This document shows, piece after piece, positions 53,320-64,000 of a stretch of DNA of 64,000 nt. The notes beneath the pieces were generated by a model. It did not search any database. It was given only the letters and a program-made list of their open reading frames with translations, and was not told where the DNA came from. This DNA comes from Microbacterium foliorum. GTDB lineage: Bacteria > Actinomycetota > Actinomycetes > Actinomycetales > Microbacteriaceae. Where the stretch lies: positions 620,001 to 684,000 of the forward strand of contig NZ_CP031425.1 in the NCBI RefSeq assembly GCF_003367705.1, given 5' to 3'. Made by a program: the position numbers and the translations under genes. The first letter of the stretch is position 1. Every line of letters begins with the position of its first letter.

Positions 53320-54016
53320 CCCGTCTCGACGCGACGGCCGGCTCGGGGTCGGGATCATCGGCGCCGGCCGCGTCGGTCCGGTGATCGGTGCGGCGCTGGC
53401 CGGAGCGGGCCATGCGATCACCGGCATCACGAGCGGCTCCGATGACGACCGTGCCTCCGCGGTGCTTCCGGACGTCCCCATCCTCGACCCGCTCGAGGTC
53501 GTGCGGCGCAGCGAGCTGGTGGTGATCGCGGTTCCGCACGACCAGTTGCCCGACCTCATCGCCGGCATCGCCGAGGTCGGCGGGTGGCAGCTCGGGCAGC
53601 TCGTGCTGCACACCGACCCCGCCTACGGCGTGGGCGTGCTGCGTCCCGCCGCGCAGAGCGGCGCGATCCCGCTGGCCGTGCATCCGGCGATCACGTTCAC
53701 GGGCTCGACGATCGACCTGCGTCAGCTGCAGGCGAGCTATGCGGCGGTCACCGCGCCGGCGGGGGTTCTCCCGATCGCACAGGCTCTCGCCGTGGAGATG
53801 GGGTGCGAACCGATCGTGATCGACGAGGCCGACCGCCCCGCCTACGCAGACGTGATCCAGACGGTGACGGAGTTCTCGCGCTCGATCATCGCTCAGGCCA
53901 CGGGGAGCCTCGGCGAGATCGGGGTCGAGAACCCCGGCGGATACCTGTCGGCGCTGGTGCAGTCGACGGTCGAGCGAGCGCTTCGCGACGCGTCGAGTCC
54001 CGAACCGCTGCTCTGA
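53312..54016 (+). CDS. Rossmann-fold DUF2520 protein
   Basis: This 234-residue protein has an N-terminal Rossmann domain with GIIGAGRVGPVIG (about 13-25) and a C-terminal helical DUF2520 domain (about 125-225, with AVHPAITFTG before it). Relatives resemble ketopantoate reductase or NADP oxidoreductases and are often next to panC in actinobacteria. The activity is unknown. The GTG at 53312 overlaps the end of the upstream gene by eight bases. Confidence 0.85.
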   Translation: MTDPSRRDGRLGVGIIGAGRVGPVIGAALAGAGHAITGITSGSDDDRASAVLPDVPILDPLEVVRRSELVVIAVPHDQLPDLIAGIAEVGGWQLGQLVLHTDPAYGVGVLRPAAQSGAIPLAVHPAITFTGSTIDLRQLQASYAAVTAPAGVLPIAQALAVEMGCEPIVIDEADRPAYADVIQTVTEFSRSIIAQATGSLGEIGVENPGGYLSALVQSTVERALRDASSPEPLL

Positions 54017-54060
54017 GTCAGCGTCCGCCCGAGAAACCGTCAGCGTCCGCCCGAGAATCC
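54017..54060. repeat. 22-bp direct repeat covering the DUF2207 stop
   Basis: Two near-identical 22-base copies (54017-54038 and 54039-54060; one base differs) contain the end of the minus-strand DUF2207 gene, including the stop in the second copy. Confidence 0.93.
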
Positions 54061-55848
54061 GCCTCCGCCTCCGCCGCCCGAGAACCCGCCGCCGAAGGAC
54101 CCGCCGCTCGACGAGCTGCCGGTGGTCGGAGCGGAGTACGACGCGGCGGCCTGGGAGGTCGCGGCGAAGCCGATGAGCTGAGCCCGCAGGAACGGTGCGT
54201 TCGGATCTCCGATCCAGGAGGCGCCTCGCTGCTCGTAGGCGTACACGTGCTCGAGCACGGAGCCCCATTCGTCTTCCATGCCGAAGAGCATGGCGTAGGG
54301 GAGAAGTCGCTCGTACACGTCGATCACGTTCGCGCTGCCGTCCTGCCGCCGCTCGGCGCCGGAATAGGACTGCAGCATCTGCAGTCGATCGGCCTCCGCC
54401 ACCCGGATGAACTCCTTGACGCCCATCAGGTACTCGTACTGCCGCGCGCCCTCGGCGGTCAGAACGACGTGCTTCGAGAAGCCGTAGAAGCTCGACAGCA
54501 GCACGAGCAAGGTCGCGAACGCGATGGCGGTGAAGGCGGGCAGGGCCGTGACACGGCCCGCGATCACACCCCAGAGGCCGAGTCCGAAGCCCGCGAGCAC
54601 GAGGGCGATCGCGCACCACTGCAGGATCACGGCCGTGCGGCTGCGCGCCTTCGTCGTGAGCCCGCGAGAGACCGCCGCGTCGATGCCGCTTCTGGACAGG
54701 GCGGTCATCCGGGCAGCGAACGCCTCGCTGGACGTCGGGAGGTCGGCGACGCCGTCGTCGGCTCCGTCGAACAGCGCGTCGAGGGCCTCGGCGTCCAGCG
54801 GATCGGGAGCGCGGCCGTCCAGGCGACGCAGGCGCGGCTGCTCGGACTCGGCGCCCTCTTCGATGCGCAGCGCCCCGCGCACCGCGAGGTGGACGATCTC
54901 GGCCGGGATCGCATCCTTCGACCCGGGCACGATGGCGGCCGCCAACAGCGGCGGGAGTGCATCGGGCACGTCGTACTGTGCGATGACGAGCCCGCTCGAC
55001 GTGCGGCGGGACCTCTTGAACGCGGACACCGCGAACCATCCGCCCACCGAGAGCGCCGCCGCGCCGACAGCTGCGACCGCGGGCACGGTGTCGGTGACCG
55101 GGTCGGGCTGACGTGCAGCCGGCTGCACAGCGGTGCCGGCGTCGAAGCCGATGGCGACGGTCACTCCTTCGCCGGCAGCGAGGTCGACCGACTCGACGCT
55201 GTACTCGCCAGGCGTCGGCATCGTGAGGTCGCATGTCTCCTTCGATCCGGAGACGCCGATGTAGCAGCGCGAGGATCCTGTCAGACGCTCGGTCATCTGC
55301 GGGTCGACGGCGATGTCGGCGCGGAACGCGTCGATGCGCTGCGTGCTGTCGAGGGGCAGCAGATCCCAGTAGAACTCATCGACGCCGGTGTCGGCGGCGA
55401 GGACGACATCCCGCATCTCGTACTCGATGACGTACGTGGTGAGGCCCCGGACGTAGTCGTCGTCGCCGGTGAGGACGTACAGCAGGCCGTCGTCCTCCTC
55501 GGTCTCGTAGGGGACCTCCGCGCCGGTCTCGTCGGTGACCGAGAGCACTCGCAGGTCGACTCCCGCGTTCTCGTATGTCGTGAGCAGGCCGCGGACGATC
55601 CCCTTGTTCTGGTCGGCGTCGGGGAACCGCGCGGTCAGCGACTCGGTGACGTGCATGCGCGCATGTCCGTCCTCATCGAGACCGAGGTCGATCTGCGTGT
55701 CCCACGACGCGTACGAGAAGTCGTCGACGTCGACGTCGGCTTCCGCTGCGGGCACAGGGGCGGAAGCGGATGCGGCCGCCGCAGGGAACAGCACTGCGGC
55801 AGCGGCGACGATCGTGGCGAGGACGGGGGCGAGTCTGTGGGCTGCCAT
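54040..55848 (-). CDS. DUF2207 membrane protein
   Basis: This 602-residue protein has a signal peptide (1-30) and an N-terminal beta-rich extracellular domain (about 35-255) with DTQIDLGLDEDGHARMHVTESLTARFPDADQNKG. A transmembrane helix lies near 260-280, followed by a cytoplasmic region and two more helices near 405-450. The C-terminus is glycine/serine-rich. DUF2207 proteins are widespread in actinobacteria without a known function. It is convergent with DUF2520 and divergent from lysS. Confidence 0.88.
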   Translation of the reverse strand: MAAHRLAPVLATIVAAAAVLFPAAAASASAPVPAAEADVDVDDFSYASWDTQIDLGLDEDGHARMHVTESLTARFPDADQNKGIVRGLLTTYENAGVDLRVLSVTDETGAEVPYETEEDDGLLYVLTGDDDYVRGLTTYVIEYEMRDVVLAADTGVDEFYWDLLPLDSTQRIDAFRADIAVDPQMTERLTGSSRCYIGVSGSKETCDLTMPTPGEYSVESVDLAAGEGVTVAIGFDAGTAVQPAARQPDPVTDTVPAVAAVGAAALSVGGWFAVSAFKRSRRTSSGLVIAQYDVPDALPPLLAAAIVPGSKDAIPAEIVHLAVRGALRIEEGAESEQPRLRRLDGRAPDPLDAEALDALFDGADDGVADLPTSSEAFAARMTALSRSGIDAAVSRGLTTKARSRTAVILQWCAIALVLAGFGLGLWGVIAGRVTALPAFTAIAFATLLVLLSSFYGFSKHVVLTAEGARQYEYLMGVKEFIRVAEADRLQMLQSYSGAERRQDGSANVIDVYERLLPYAMLFGMEDEWGSVLEHVYAYEQRGASWIGDPNAPFLRAQLIGFAATSQAAASYSAPTTGSSSSGGSFGGGFSGGGGGGGFSGGR

Positions 55849-55929
55849 GCTTCGAGGCTACCCAGACTTCGCCGCAGGAGCAGGGGCGCGACCTCGGTAA
55901 ACTGGACCCGACTTTCCAAGGAGCCCCGA

Positions 55930-57448
<1,519 letters not shown>

Positions 57449-57456
<8 letters not shown>

Positions 57457-58567
57457 TCGAGGTCGCGCCACGGCGGAACGCCCACTCCGGCAGCACGGCG
57501 GCGGCGATCATCGTCTCGAGCAGGGCGGCCAGTCCGTACTCGGGATCGATCGCCCGGACCAGACCCAGGTAGTGGGCGGCGTGACTGGCGCGCCCCAGCG
57601 CCCACGACAACCAGGCGGCGGCCGTCAGAGGAGCGGGCCTCGATGCCTGCGGTGCCCGCGCCGCCGCGATGCGGACGAGGGAGAGAGCGCGTCGCAGCCG
57701 CTCGGGATCGGGTGTCGGGCCCCGGCCCAGGAACACATCGCCGAGGTCGTCGGGCACGCTGGATCGGGCGTCGGCGAAGGACAGCTGGGCCTCGAGGGTG
57801 CGCATGCCTCCGACAGCGTCGGTGGCCCACTGCACCAGTGCGACGTCGCGGAACAGCGGACGATCGAGGCACCACAGGAGTGCGGCGATCGCGAAGGGCG
57901 GAAGCTCGTCCGGCGTGGTGATCGCGGCCTCGAAGAACGCCGGCACATCGTCGAGCAGGAGGAGCGCCGCGATCGCCTGAGGGTTCTGCGGAGCGGCCGG
58001 CTCGTGCACCCGAGCGTGCTCGAGCAGCGCGTCGATGTCGCGCAGCGCCCGGCCGACCCGTTCGGCCTCCGCGAGGTCGACCGGGGGAAGGTCGGCACCC
58101 GACCGCTGATCGCCCGAGACATCGCCGAGCCCCGGCACCACGGGAGCCGCACCATCGAGCACCCGCAGCTGCGGATCGTCGTCGAGATAGCTCGACCAGC
58201 CTCGCGGCGTGACGCAGAGGGCGTCGACGATGCGCAGCCCGGCGTCCTCGGCCCGCTGGAGCACCTCGTCGACGTCGATCGCGAAGGGCAGGACCAGACC
58301 CTCGGGGGTGACGTGCACCTCGTCGACGGTGTAGACGACGAGTGCCACGGCATCCGCTGCGCGCACCCGCGAGACGAGTCCGATGGCGGCATCGGCGTAG
58401 TCTTCGGTGCTCACGTCGTCGTGGGGGAGATCGAGGCGCATCGCACCGCTGGTGCGCGAGCCGTGGAAGGGGAGCAGCACGAGACTGTCGGTGGGGGTGA
58501 AGCCCGCGAGGGAGGGCACCAGCTGGAGGAACTCGGCGGAGCCGGAGGCACGAAGGAGTGTGGTCAT
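57449..58567 (-). CDS. DUF4192 protein
   Basis: This 372-residue soluble protein starts with LRASGSAEFLQLVPSLAGFTPTDSLVLLPF, the family opening, followed by a mixed alpha/beta domain and a helical C-terminal half with LSWALGRASHAAHYLGLVRAIDPEYGLAALL. DUF4192 is an actinobacterial family of unknown function. The ATG at 58567 is the family start; a longer frame is not protein-like. It overlaps lysS by eight bases tail-to-tail. Confidence 0.87.
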
Positions 58568-58679
58568 CACGGGAGTCTCGTCGGCACGTCGTGCCCGTGG
58601 CGCGATTCCACAGGCCGCACGGCCGGTTCCGCCTCTGGCGTCGAGTGTGGAGGAGTGATCGGTCGCGTACCATGGGGTC

Positions 58680-58853
58680 ATGGAGAACTTCTGGCTCGCC
58701 GCCGCATGGTCGATCATCCCGACCATCGGCGTGAGCGTCGTGTTCTTCTTCGTGCTCAGGGGGATTCTGAGATTCGACCGCACCGAGCGCCGCGTGCACG
58801 CACGGATCGAGGCGGAGGAGCGCGCCGCGCGCGGTCTGCCTCCGCGCCCCTGA
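58680..58853 (+). CDS. Small single-span membrane protein
   Basis: This 57-residue protein has one hydrophobic helix (about 8-29, with IIPTIGVSVVFFFVLRGIL) and a charged cytoplasmic tail rich in arginine and glutamate. It is divergent from DUF4192 and precedes cls. The frame is fully open, and the composition is that of a real membrane anchor. No function is known. Confidence 0.72.
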   Translation: MENFWLAAAWSIIPTIGVSVVFFFVLRGILRFDRTERRVHARIEAEERAARGLPPRP

Positions 58854-58950
58854 GGGGTGTCCGGACCATCGGCTACTGTGTAGCCAGAGCACCGCTGGTG
58901 CCCACTGAGGCGTTTGCCGTCGAGGTGCCGACCCGTCGGGAGGACGAGGC

Positions 58951-60411
58951 ATGACGCCGGAGACCTGGGCATGGTGGATCGCCGCCTTCCTGCTGGCGCT
59001 CGACCTGGCGATCCGCATCACGGCGATCATCGTGATCCCGAGGAATCGCCGCCCGACCGCCGCGATGGCCTGGCTGCTCGCCGTCTTCTTCATCCCGTTC
59101 GTCGGCGTCTTCCTGTTCCTCCTGATCGGAAACCCGCGTCTGCCGCGTGTGCGCCGCCGCAAGCAGGACCAGATCAATGAGTACATCGCCGACACGAGCG
59201 AGCATCTGCACTTCGGAACCCTGCGCCCCGACGCCCCGAGCTGGTTCCCGCCGCTGGTCGAGATGAACCACCGCCTCGGCGCCCTGCCGATCTCGGGAGA
59301 CAACGGCGCGCACCTGATCTCCGACTACCAGGAATCGCTCGACGCGATGGCCGACGAGATCCGCAAGGCCCAGGACTACGTGCACATCGAGTTCTACATC
59401 CTGCAGTCCGACGCCTCGACCGACAACTTCTTCCGCGCGATGGAGGAGGTCGCCGAGCGCGGGGTGCACGTCCGCGTGCTGCTCGATCACTGGGCGAACC
59501 GCTGGAAGCCGAAGTACCGGTCGACCATCGCGCGCCTCGACCGGATGGGCGCGCACTGGCACCTGATGCTCCCCGTTCAGCCTCTCAAGGGGCGCATGCA
59601 GCGGCCCGACCTGCGCAATCACCGCAAGCTGCTCGTCGTCGACGGCAAGGTCGCCTTCCTCGGATCGCAGAACGTCACCGACTCGACCTACAACCTCCCC
59701 AAGAACATCAAGCGCGGTCTGCACTGGGTCGACCTGATGGTCCGCATCGACGGTCCCGTGGTGCTGAGCGTCAACGCGATCTTCCTGAGCGACTGGTACA
59801 GCGAGACCGACGAGATCCTGCAGGAGATCGACATCGCCCATGCCGAGACGGGGTCGGGCGACCTCGACTGCCAGGTGGTGCCCTCGGGCCCCGGCTTCGA
59901 GGTCGAGAACAATCTGCGCCTCTTCCTCGGGCTGCTGTACGCGGCCAAGGAGAAGATCATGATCGTCAGCCCGTACTTCGTGCCCGATGAGGCGCTGCTG
60001 CTGGCCGTGACCGCGGCGGTCGACCGCGGCGTGCAGGTCGAGCTCTTCGTCTCGGAGGAGGGCGATCAGGCGATGGTCTATCACGCCCAGCGCAGCTACT
60101 ACGAGGTGCTGCTGAAGGCCGGGGTGCGCATCCGGATGTACCCCAAGCCCTACATCCTGCATACGAAGAGTCTGACCATCGACGACCAGGTCGCGGTCAT
60201 CGGATCGAGCAACATGGACATGCGCTCCTTCGGTCTGAACCTCGAGGTCTCGATGCTGGTGCGGGGCGAGGAGTTCGTCGCCGAGATGCGCGCGGTCGAG
60301 GACGGATACCGGTCGCTCAGCCGAGAGCTCACCCTCGACGAATGGATGCAGCAGCCGTTGCGCTCGACGGTGCTCGACAACCTCGCCCGACTCACCTCGG
60401 CACTGCAGTAG
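58951..60411 (+). CDS. cls: Cardiolipin synthase
   Basis: This 486-residue membrane enzyme makes cardiolipin from phosphatidylglycerol. Two N-terminal transmembrane helices (about 8-28 and 40-60) are followed by two phospholipase D domains. The HKD motifs are intact: NHRKLLVVDG and LHTKSLTIDD, each followed by GS.N (GSQN and GSSN). The length is typical. The ATG follows a GGACGAGGC region. Confidence 0.94.
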   Translation: MTPETWAWWIAAFLLALDLAIRITAIIVIPRNRRPTAAMAWLLAVFFIPFVGVFLFLLIGNPRLPRVRRRKQDQINEYIADTSEHLHFGTLRPDAPSWFPPLVEMNHRLGALPISGDNGAHLISDYQESLDAMADEIRKAQDYVHIEFYILQSDASTDNFFRAMEEVAERGVHVRVLLDHWANRWKPKYRSTIARLDRMGAHWHLMLPVQPLKGRMQRPDLRNHRKLLVVDGKVAFLGSQNVTDSTYNLPKNIKRGLHWVDLMVRIDGPVVLSVNAIFLSDWYSETDEILQEIDIAHAETGSGDLDCQVVPSGPGFEVENNLRLFLGLLYAAKEKIMIVSPYFVPDEALLLAVTAAVDRGVQVELFVSEEGDQAMVYHAQRSYYEVLLKAGVRIRMYPKPYILHTKSLTIDDQVAVIGSSNMDMRSFGLNLEVSMLVRGEEFVAEMRAVEDGYRSLSRELTLDEWMQQPLRSTVLDNLARLTSALQ

Positions 60412-60462
60412 CGAGACGAGGGAGCCTGCCCGAGATCGGGTCCCGAGGCTACCCTGAGATGT

Positions 60463-61200
60463 ATGGCCTCCCCCATGCGTGTCCTCGCCGCCGCTGCGCT
60501 CTCTTTCGCCGTCGCCGTTCTCGTCGCGGGGTGTGGGTCCGGACCCGTCGGCACGGCTCCGGAGTCCACCGGCGACCCGTCTGGCGGTCCGGGGCAGAGC
60601 TCCGGCGACTCCGACGACATGGAGGGGACGCTGCTCGATGATGGGCGCCTGTTCGCCGTCGTCACGAGGGGATCGTCGACGTGCGTGCCGCAGGTGGATC
60701 AGGTCGATGCAGACGGGCAGACCGTCTCGGTCACCCTGGCCGACCCCGCCGACGACCGCGACCGGGTCTGCACGGATGACCTGGCTCCGCGAGCGAGCAT
60801 CGGAGCTCTTCCCGAGGGCGTCGACCCGACGACGGAGATCACCCTGCAGGTCGCCTACGGGGATCTGCGCGACGATGTCGATCTCGACGGGGATCCCTCG
60901 TTCAGCGGCGTGCCGGGATCGCCGACGGAGTACCTGCCGACCGCGGGATGGGTCGACGACGCGACGCTCGTCCTACTCACCTGGGGATCGTCGGGGTGCC
61001 CTCCGGTCGTCGAGAGCGTCGAGGTGGCCGGGTCGGCCGGCACGGCGACCTTCGTGACCGATGACCAGCAGGCCTGCACGATGGACATGGCTCCGCGGGC
61101 GACTCTGATCGATCTCGGCGGCGACGCGGTGGACGACGATGCCTTCGTCCTCACGCTGGTCGGCGGCGGCCTCGACGGGACGGTCGACGTCCGCGGCTGA
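60463..61200 (+). CDS. Hypothetical lipoprotein with an internal duplication
   Basis: This 245-residue predicted lipoprotein ends its signal peptide with LVAGC, so C24 is the lipidated residue. After a Ser/Gly/Asp-rich linker, two similar segments occur. The first (about 66-115) holds TRGSSTCVP, VCTDDLAPRASI; the second (about 172-225) holds TWGSSGCPP, ACTMDMAPRATL. Each has a cysteine pair that can form a disulfide. Function is unknown. Confidence 0.78.
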   Translation: MASPMRVLAAAALSFAVAVLVAGCGSGPVGTAPESTGDPSGGPGQSSGDSDDMEGTLLDDGRLFAVVTRGSSTCVPQVDQVDADGQTVSVTLADPADDRDRVCTDDLAPRASIGALPEGVDPTTEITLQVAYGDLRDDVDLDGDPSFSGVPGSPTEYLPTAGWVDDATLVLLTWGSSGCPPVVESVEVAGSAGTATFVTDDQQACTMDMAPRATLIDLGGDAVDDDAFVLTLVGGGLDGTVDVRG

Positions 61201-61231
61201 CCCGCGGCCGCGGGTGACCCGCGGCCGCGGG
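61198..61231. repeat. Duplicated palindrome covering the stop of the lipoprotein gene
   Basis: A 17-base unit made of TGA and the palindrome CCCGCGGCCGCGGG occurs twice in a row (61198-61214 and 61215-61231). The first TGA is the gene's stop. Both palindromes can form hairpins and may end transcription between the convergent lipoprotein and kinase genes. Confidence 0.92.
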
Positions 61232-61246
61232 TTCCCGCGGTGTGCC

Positions 61247-62245
61247 TCAGAGGCCCGCGACGGGATGGTCGGCGGGCAGCGCCAGCAGCAGCGCCCGAGG
61301 GTCCACCCGGCACGTGATGCGCACGGCGGTGCCGAACCCGTCGCCGTCGAGTTCGATCGGGGTGGGGGCGGATGCCGCGGCCTCGGCCGCCACACCGCGG
61401 AAGTAGTGCACGGAGGCGTCTCTGCCGCGACGCTCGAGAACGCGTCGACCGGCGCGGGAGCGCCGCAGCACCGAGTTGTCCCACCAGATCTTGCGCCACA
61501 CCCCGAGCCAGCCGAGCACACCGGTCGGCTGGATCACAGCGACGTCGAGCACGGCGTCGGTGATCGACGCATCGGGGATCAGCGCGATCCCGGCGGGCAG
61601 GGTGCCGCAGTTCGCGAACAGGATGCTGTGCACCTTGGTCGAGTGCAGACGCCCGTCGTCGATCTGGAACACCGCGCGGAACGGCACGGCCGTCACCAGC
61701 GAGCGCGCCGCGCCGTCGACGTAGGCGATCCAGCCGACCGTCTTCTTCAGGTCGGGCCGGGTGTTGGCGATCATGTCGGCGTCCAGTCCGATCCCGGCGA
61801 GGACGACGAAGGCGTGCTCCTCGTGCGTGCCGTCGACCCGCGTCAGACGCGCCCAGCCGATGTCGATGGCGTGACGGAAATCGCCGAGGGCGGCGCGGAT
61901 CATCTCGTCGGGGTCGGACAGCGGGAGGCCGAGGTTGCGCGCGAGCAGGTTGCCCGTGCCGCTGGGGAGGATCGCCAGCGGCACCGCTGATCCGGCGATG
62001 GCCTCGGAGACCGCACGCACGGTGCCGTCGCCCCCGGCGACCAGCACGACGTCGACGTCGCGCGCCAACGCCTGCGAGGTCGCCTGCTGGCCCGCGTCAT
62101 CGACGGTGGTCGGATAGAAGGCCGGATGCTCCCATCCCGCCTCGCGGGACAGATCTCGCACCCGTGCGCGCAGATGCCCCTCGTCGACCTTGATCGGGTT
62201 GTAGACGAGTGCCGCCTGGCGTCGGCCGGTGGCGCTCGTGGTCAT
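61247..62245 (-). CDS. Diacylglycerol kinase-family lipid kinase
   Basis: This 332-residue protein has the DAGK catalytic domain. It carries VAGGDGTVRAVSEAI (GGDGT nucleotide site), LPSGTGNLLARNLGLP, and AGIGLDADMI in the second domain. Related proteins phosphorylate diacylglycerol, sphingosine or phosphatidylinositol-mannoside precursors; the lipid used here is not certain. It is divergent from serS. Confidence 0.9.
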   Translation of the reverse strand: MTTSATGRRQAALVYNPIKVDEGHLRARVRDLSREAGWEHPAFYPTTVDDAGQQATSQALARDVDVVLVAGGDGTVRAVSEAIAGSAVPLAILPSGTGNLLARNLGLPLSDPDEMIRAALGDFRHAIDIGWARLTRVDGTHEEHAFVVLAGIGLDADMIANTRPDLKKTVGWIAYVDGAARSLVTAVPFRAVFQIDDGRLHSTKVHSILFANCGTLPAGIALIPDASITDAVLDVAVIQPTGVLGWLGVWRKIWWDNSVLRRSRAGRRVLERRGRDASVHYFRGVAAEAAASAPTPIELDGDGFGTAVRITCRVDPRALLLALPADHPVAGL

Positions 62246-62318
62246 GGCGCTACTCTAGCCCCGGCATCCGCCCCCTCCCGCCGCAGGGTCGAGCCCGCCC
62301 GCCCCATAGACTTGGTGG

Positions 62319-63602
62319 ATGATCGACCTCGCACTCCTCCGCGACAATCCGGAGATCGTCCGCCGTTCTCAGGCCGCCCGTGGCAACGACCAGGGCACCG
62401 TCGACATCGCTCTCGAGGCCGACCGATCGCGTCGTGCGGCTCTCGCCGCCTTCGAGGAGCTGCGAGCGGAGCAGAACGCGTTCGGCAAGCGGGTCGCGAA
62501 AGCACCCAAGGATGAGAAGGCGGCACTCGTCGCCCAGGTCAAGGATCTCGCCGAGCGCGTCAAGCAGGCGCAGCAGGCCGCGAACGAGGCATCGGAAGCC
62601 GCGTCCGTCGCGCTCGCCCGCATCGAGAACGTCGTGATCGACGGCGTGCCCGCCGGTGGCGAAGCCGACTTCGTGGAACTGCGGACGGTGGGGGAGACTC
62701 CGACCTTCGACTTCGAACCCCGCGACCACCTCGAGCTCGGGGAGATACTCGGCGCGATCGACATGGAGCGCGGCGCGAAGGTGTCGGGCGCGCGCTTCTA
62801 CTTCCTCCGCGGCATCGGCGCGCGACTCGAGATCGCCCTGATGAACCTCGCGCTCGACAAGGCGCTGCAGCACGGCTTCGTGCCGCTGATCACGCCCACG
62901 CTCGTGCGGCCCGAGATCATGCAGGGCACCGGGTTCCTCGGCGAGCACGCCGACGAGGTCTACCACCTCGACAAGGATGACGACCTCTACCTCGTCGGAA
63001 CGAGCGAGGTCGCGCTCGCCGGCTACCACAAGGACGAGATCCTCGACCTCGGCAGGGGAGCGCTGCGCTACGCGGGGTGGTCGACCTGCTACCGGCGCGA
63101 GGCGGGGTCGCACGGCAAGGACACCCGCGGGATCATCCGCGTGCACCAGTTCAACAAGCTCGAGATGTTCGTCTACACGACTCCCGAGGAGGCGGAGGCG
63201 GAGCACCTGCGCCTCGTCGCGCTGCAGGAGGAGATGCTGACCTCGCTCGGCCTCTCCTACCGCGTCATCGACGTCGCCGCCGGAGACCTCGGATCCAGTG
63301 CCGCGCGCAAGTACGACATCGAGGCGTGGGTGCCCACCCAGGGTGCGTTCCGCGAGCTGACCTCGACCTCGAACTGCACGACCTACCAGGCGCGTCGCCT
63401 CGACATCCGCCACCGTCCCGAGGCCGTCGAGGGTCAGCAGGCGAAGACGCAGCCCGTGGCCACGCTGAACGGCACGCTCGCCACCACGCGCTGGATCGTC
63501 GCGCTGCTCGAGACGCATCAGCAGGCCGACGGCTCCGTGCGGGTGCCGGAGGTTCTGCGCCCGTACCTGGGTGGCCTCGAGGTGCTGGAGCCCGAGGCGT
63601 GA
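62319..63602 (+). CDS. serS: Serine-tRNA ligase
   Basis: This 427-residue enzyme charges tRNA-Ser. The N-terminal coiled-coil arm (about 25-105) binds the long variable arm of tRNA-Ser. The class II core has [15 protein letters not shown], motif 2 with [21 protein letters not shown], and motif 3 with [16 protein letters not shown]. The ATG begins [12 protein letters not shown], the canonical start. Its stop overlaps the next gene by four bases. Confidence 0.97.
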   Translation: MIDLALLRDNPEIVRRSQAARGNDQGTVDIALEADRSRRAALAAFEELRAEQNAFGKRVAKAPKDEKAALVAQVKDLAERVKQAQQAANEASEAASVALARIENVVIDGVPAGGEADFVELRTVGETPTFDFEPRDHLELGEILGAIDMERGAKVSGARFYFLRGIGARLEIALMNLALDKALQHGFVPLITPTLVRPEIMQGTGFLGEHADEVYHLDKDDDLYLVGTSEVALAGYHKDEILDLGRGALRYAGWSTCYRREAGSHGKDTRGIIRVHQFNKLEMFVYTTPEEAEAEHLRLVALQEEMLTSLGLSYRVIDVAAGDLGSSAARKYDIEAWVPTQGAFRELTSTSNCTTYQARRLDIRHRPEAVEGQQAKTQPVATLNGTLATTRWIVALLETHQQADGSVRVPEVLRPYLGGLEVLEPEA

Positions 63603-64000
63603 CCGCCCCCTGGCTGGTCGGTCTCGACGTCGACGGCACCATCCTGCTGCAGGACGAGTCGATGAGCCCGGGCGTGCCCGAGGCGGTCGCCCGCCTGCGC
63701 GACGCCGGCCACGAGGTGACCATCGCGACGGGGCGCAGCTGGATGGCCACGCGGCGGTGGGTCGAGCAGCTCGGCCTCACCCCGAAGTTCGTCGTCTGCT
63801 CCAACGGAGCCGTCACGATGCGTCGGGTCGGCGACGAGTGGGAGCGCTGGCACATCGAGACCTTCGACCCGTCGCCGGCGCTCGCGCTGCTGCGAGACCG
63901 TCTGCCGGATGCTCGCTACATGGTCGAGCTGGGGTCGGGACTGCGCCTGTACACCGCCCAACTCGACGACTGGACGCTCGACGGCGGACGTCAGGTCGGG
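63599..64000 (+). CDS. HAD-superfamily hydrolase (Cof-like), 5' part
   Basis: The N-terminal 134 residues of a phosphatase of the HAD superfamily run to the window edge. Motif I is GLDVDGTIL (nucleophile D8 and D10), motif II is near IATGRSW, and SNGAV follows, as in Cof/YbiV-type sugar phosphatases. The GTG at 63599 overlaps the serS stop, so the two are coupled. The 3' part and the last motifs are outside the window. Confidence 0.88.
   Translation, partial: MTAPWLVGLDVDGTILLQDESMSPGVPEAVARLRDAGHEVTIATGRSWMATRRWVEQLGLTPKFVVCSNGAVTMRRVGDEWERWHIETFDPSPALALLRDRLPDARYMVELGSGLRLYTAQLDDWTLDGGRQVG

Noticed and set aside
51073-53613. An 846-codon open frame on the minus strand opposite the PH-domain genes
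   Set aside because: It is a shadow of the GC-rich plus-strand genes; composition is arginine- and repeat-rich with no domain, and the plus-strand genes have clear families.
52880-55234. A 784-codon minus-strand frame with EQAEPPAEQ repeats
   Set aside because: The repeat is the antisense reading of the proline-rich coding repeats; the frame runs through DUF2520 and DUF2207 without a family.

Overview
The window is high-GC DNA from an actinobacterium, most likely Microbacterium or a close relative in Microbacteriaceae. This rests on the strong codon bias, the frequent GTG/TTG starts, lipoproteins with short lipoboxes, and actinobacterial gene orders such as ftsH-folE-folP-folB-folK-DUF3180-PH-PH and lysS/DUF4192/small membrane protein/cls. 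No search could be run, so the genus is an inference.

Region by region. (1) 1-12.1 kb, mostly housekeeping or envelope genes: the 3' part of a fatty acid desaturase; an ABC exporter plus DesK/NarL-type two-component operon (ATPase, permease, kinase, regulator, all on minus); a DivIVA-like coiled-coil protein; DUF2071, AEC-transporter and GntR genes; several lipoproteins; and a two-gene unit encoding an 84-residue protein and a BLUF blue-light photoreceptor. (2) 12.1-40 kb, an accessory carbohydrate region. Its first block holds a formylglycine-generating enzyme (FGE) in an operon with two DUF202 membrane proteins. Divergent from it are a GPH-type sugar symporter, a LacI regulator and a type I sulfatase carrying the CSPSR motif that FGE would mature. 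Gene remnants follow (LacI, OmpR and sulfatase fragments) around an alpha/beta hydrolase, a MarR/SDR pair and a GH3 glycosidase with a TetR gene. A LacI-controlled ABC importer with a GH43 enzyme comes next. The last block has a secreted BNR_4-type protein (possible polysaccharide lyase), a LacI regulator, a GH29 fucosidase, a second ABC importer and a family VIII-like esterase. (3) 40.2-40.5 kb: a minus-strand tRNA array (Glu, Asp, Phe). (4) 40.7-64 kb, core genes: M23 peptidase, ppa, a TMEM175-like channel, tilS, DUF937, hpt, ftsH, the folate operon, PH-domain membrane proteins, DUF2520, DUF2207, lysS, DUF4192, cls, a lipid kinase, serS and the start of a HAD hydrolase.

How the accessory genes may work together. 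Nearly all the glycan enzymes (sulfatase, GH3, GH43, GH29) lack a visible signal peptide, whereas the BNR_4 protein has one. The layout therefore suggests limited cutting outside the cell, import of oligosaccharides by two ABC importers and one symporter, and desulfation, de-esterification and hydrolysis inside. Palindromic LacI-type operators lie on or next to the promoters of each block. The exact substrate cannot be read from the sequence; a sulfated, fucose- or xylose/arabinose-containing polysaccharide is a working guess.

Structural oddities are short tandem duplications that include the stop codons of three core genes, a hexanucleotide repeat between a LacI gene and its target promoter, and a perfect 22-bp palindrome upstream of the GH3 gene.
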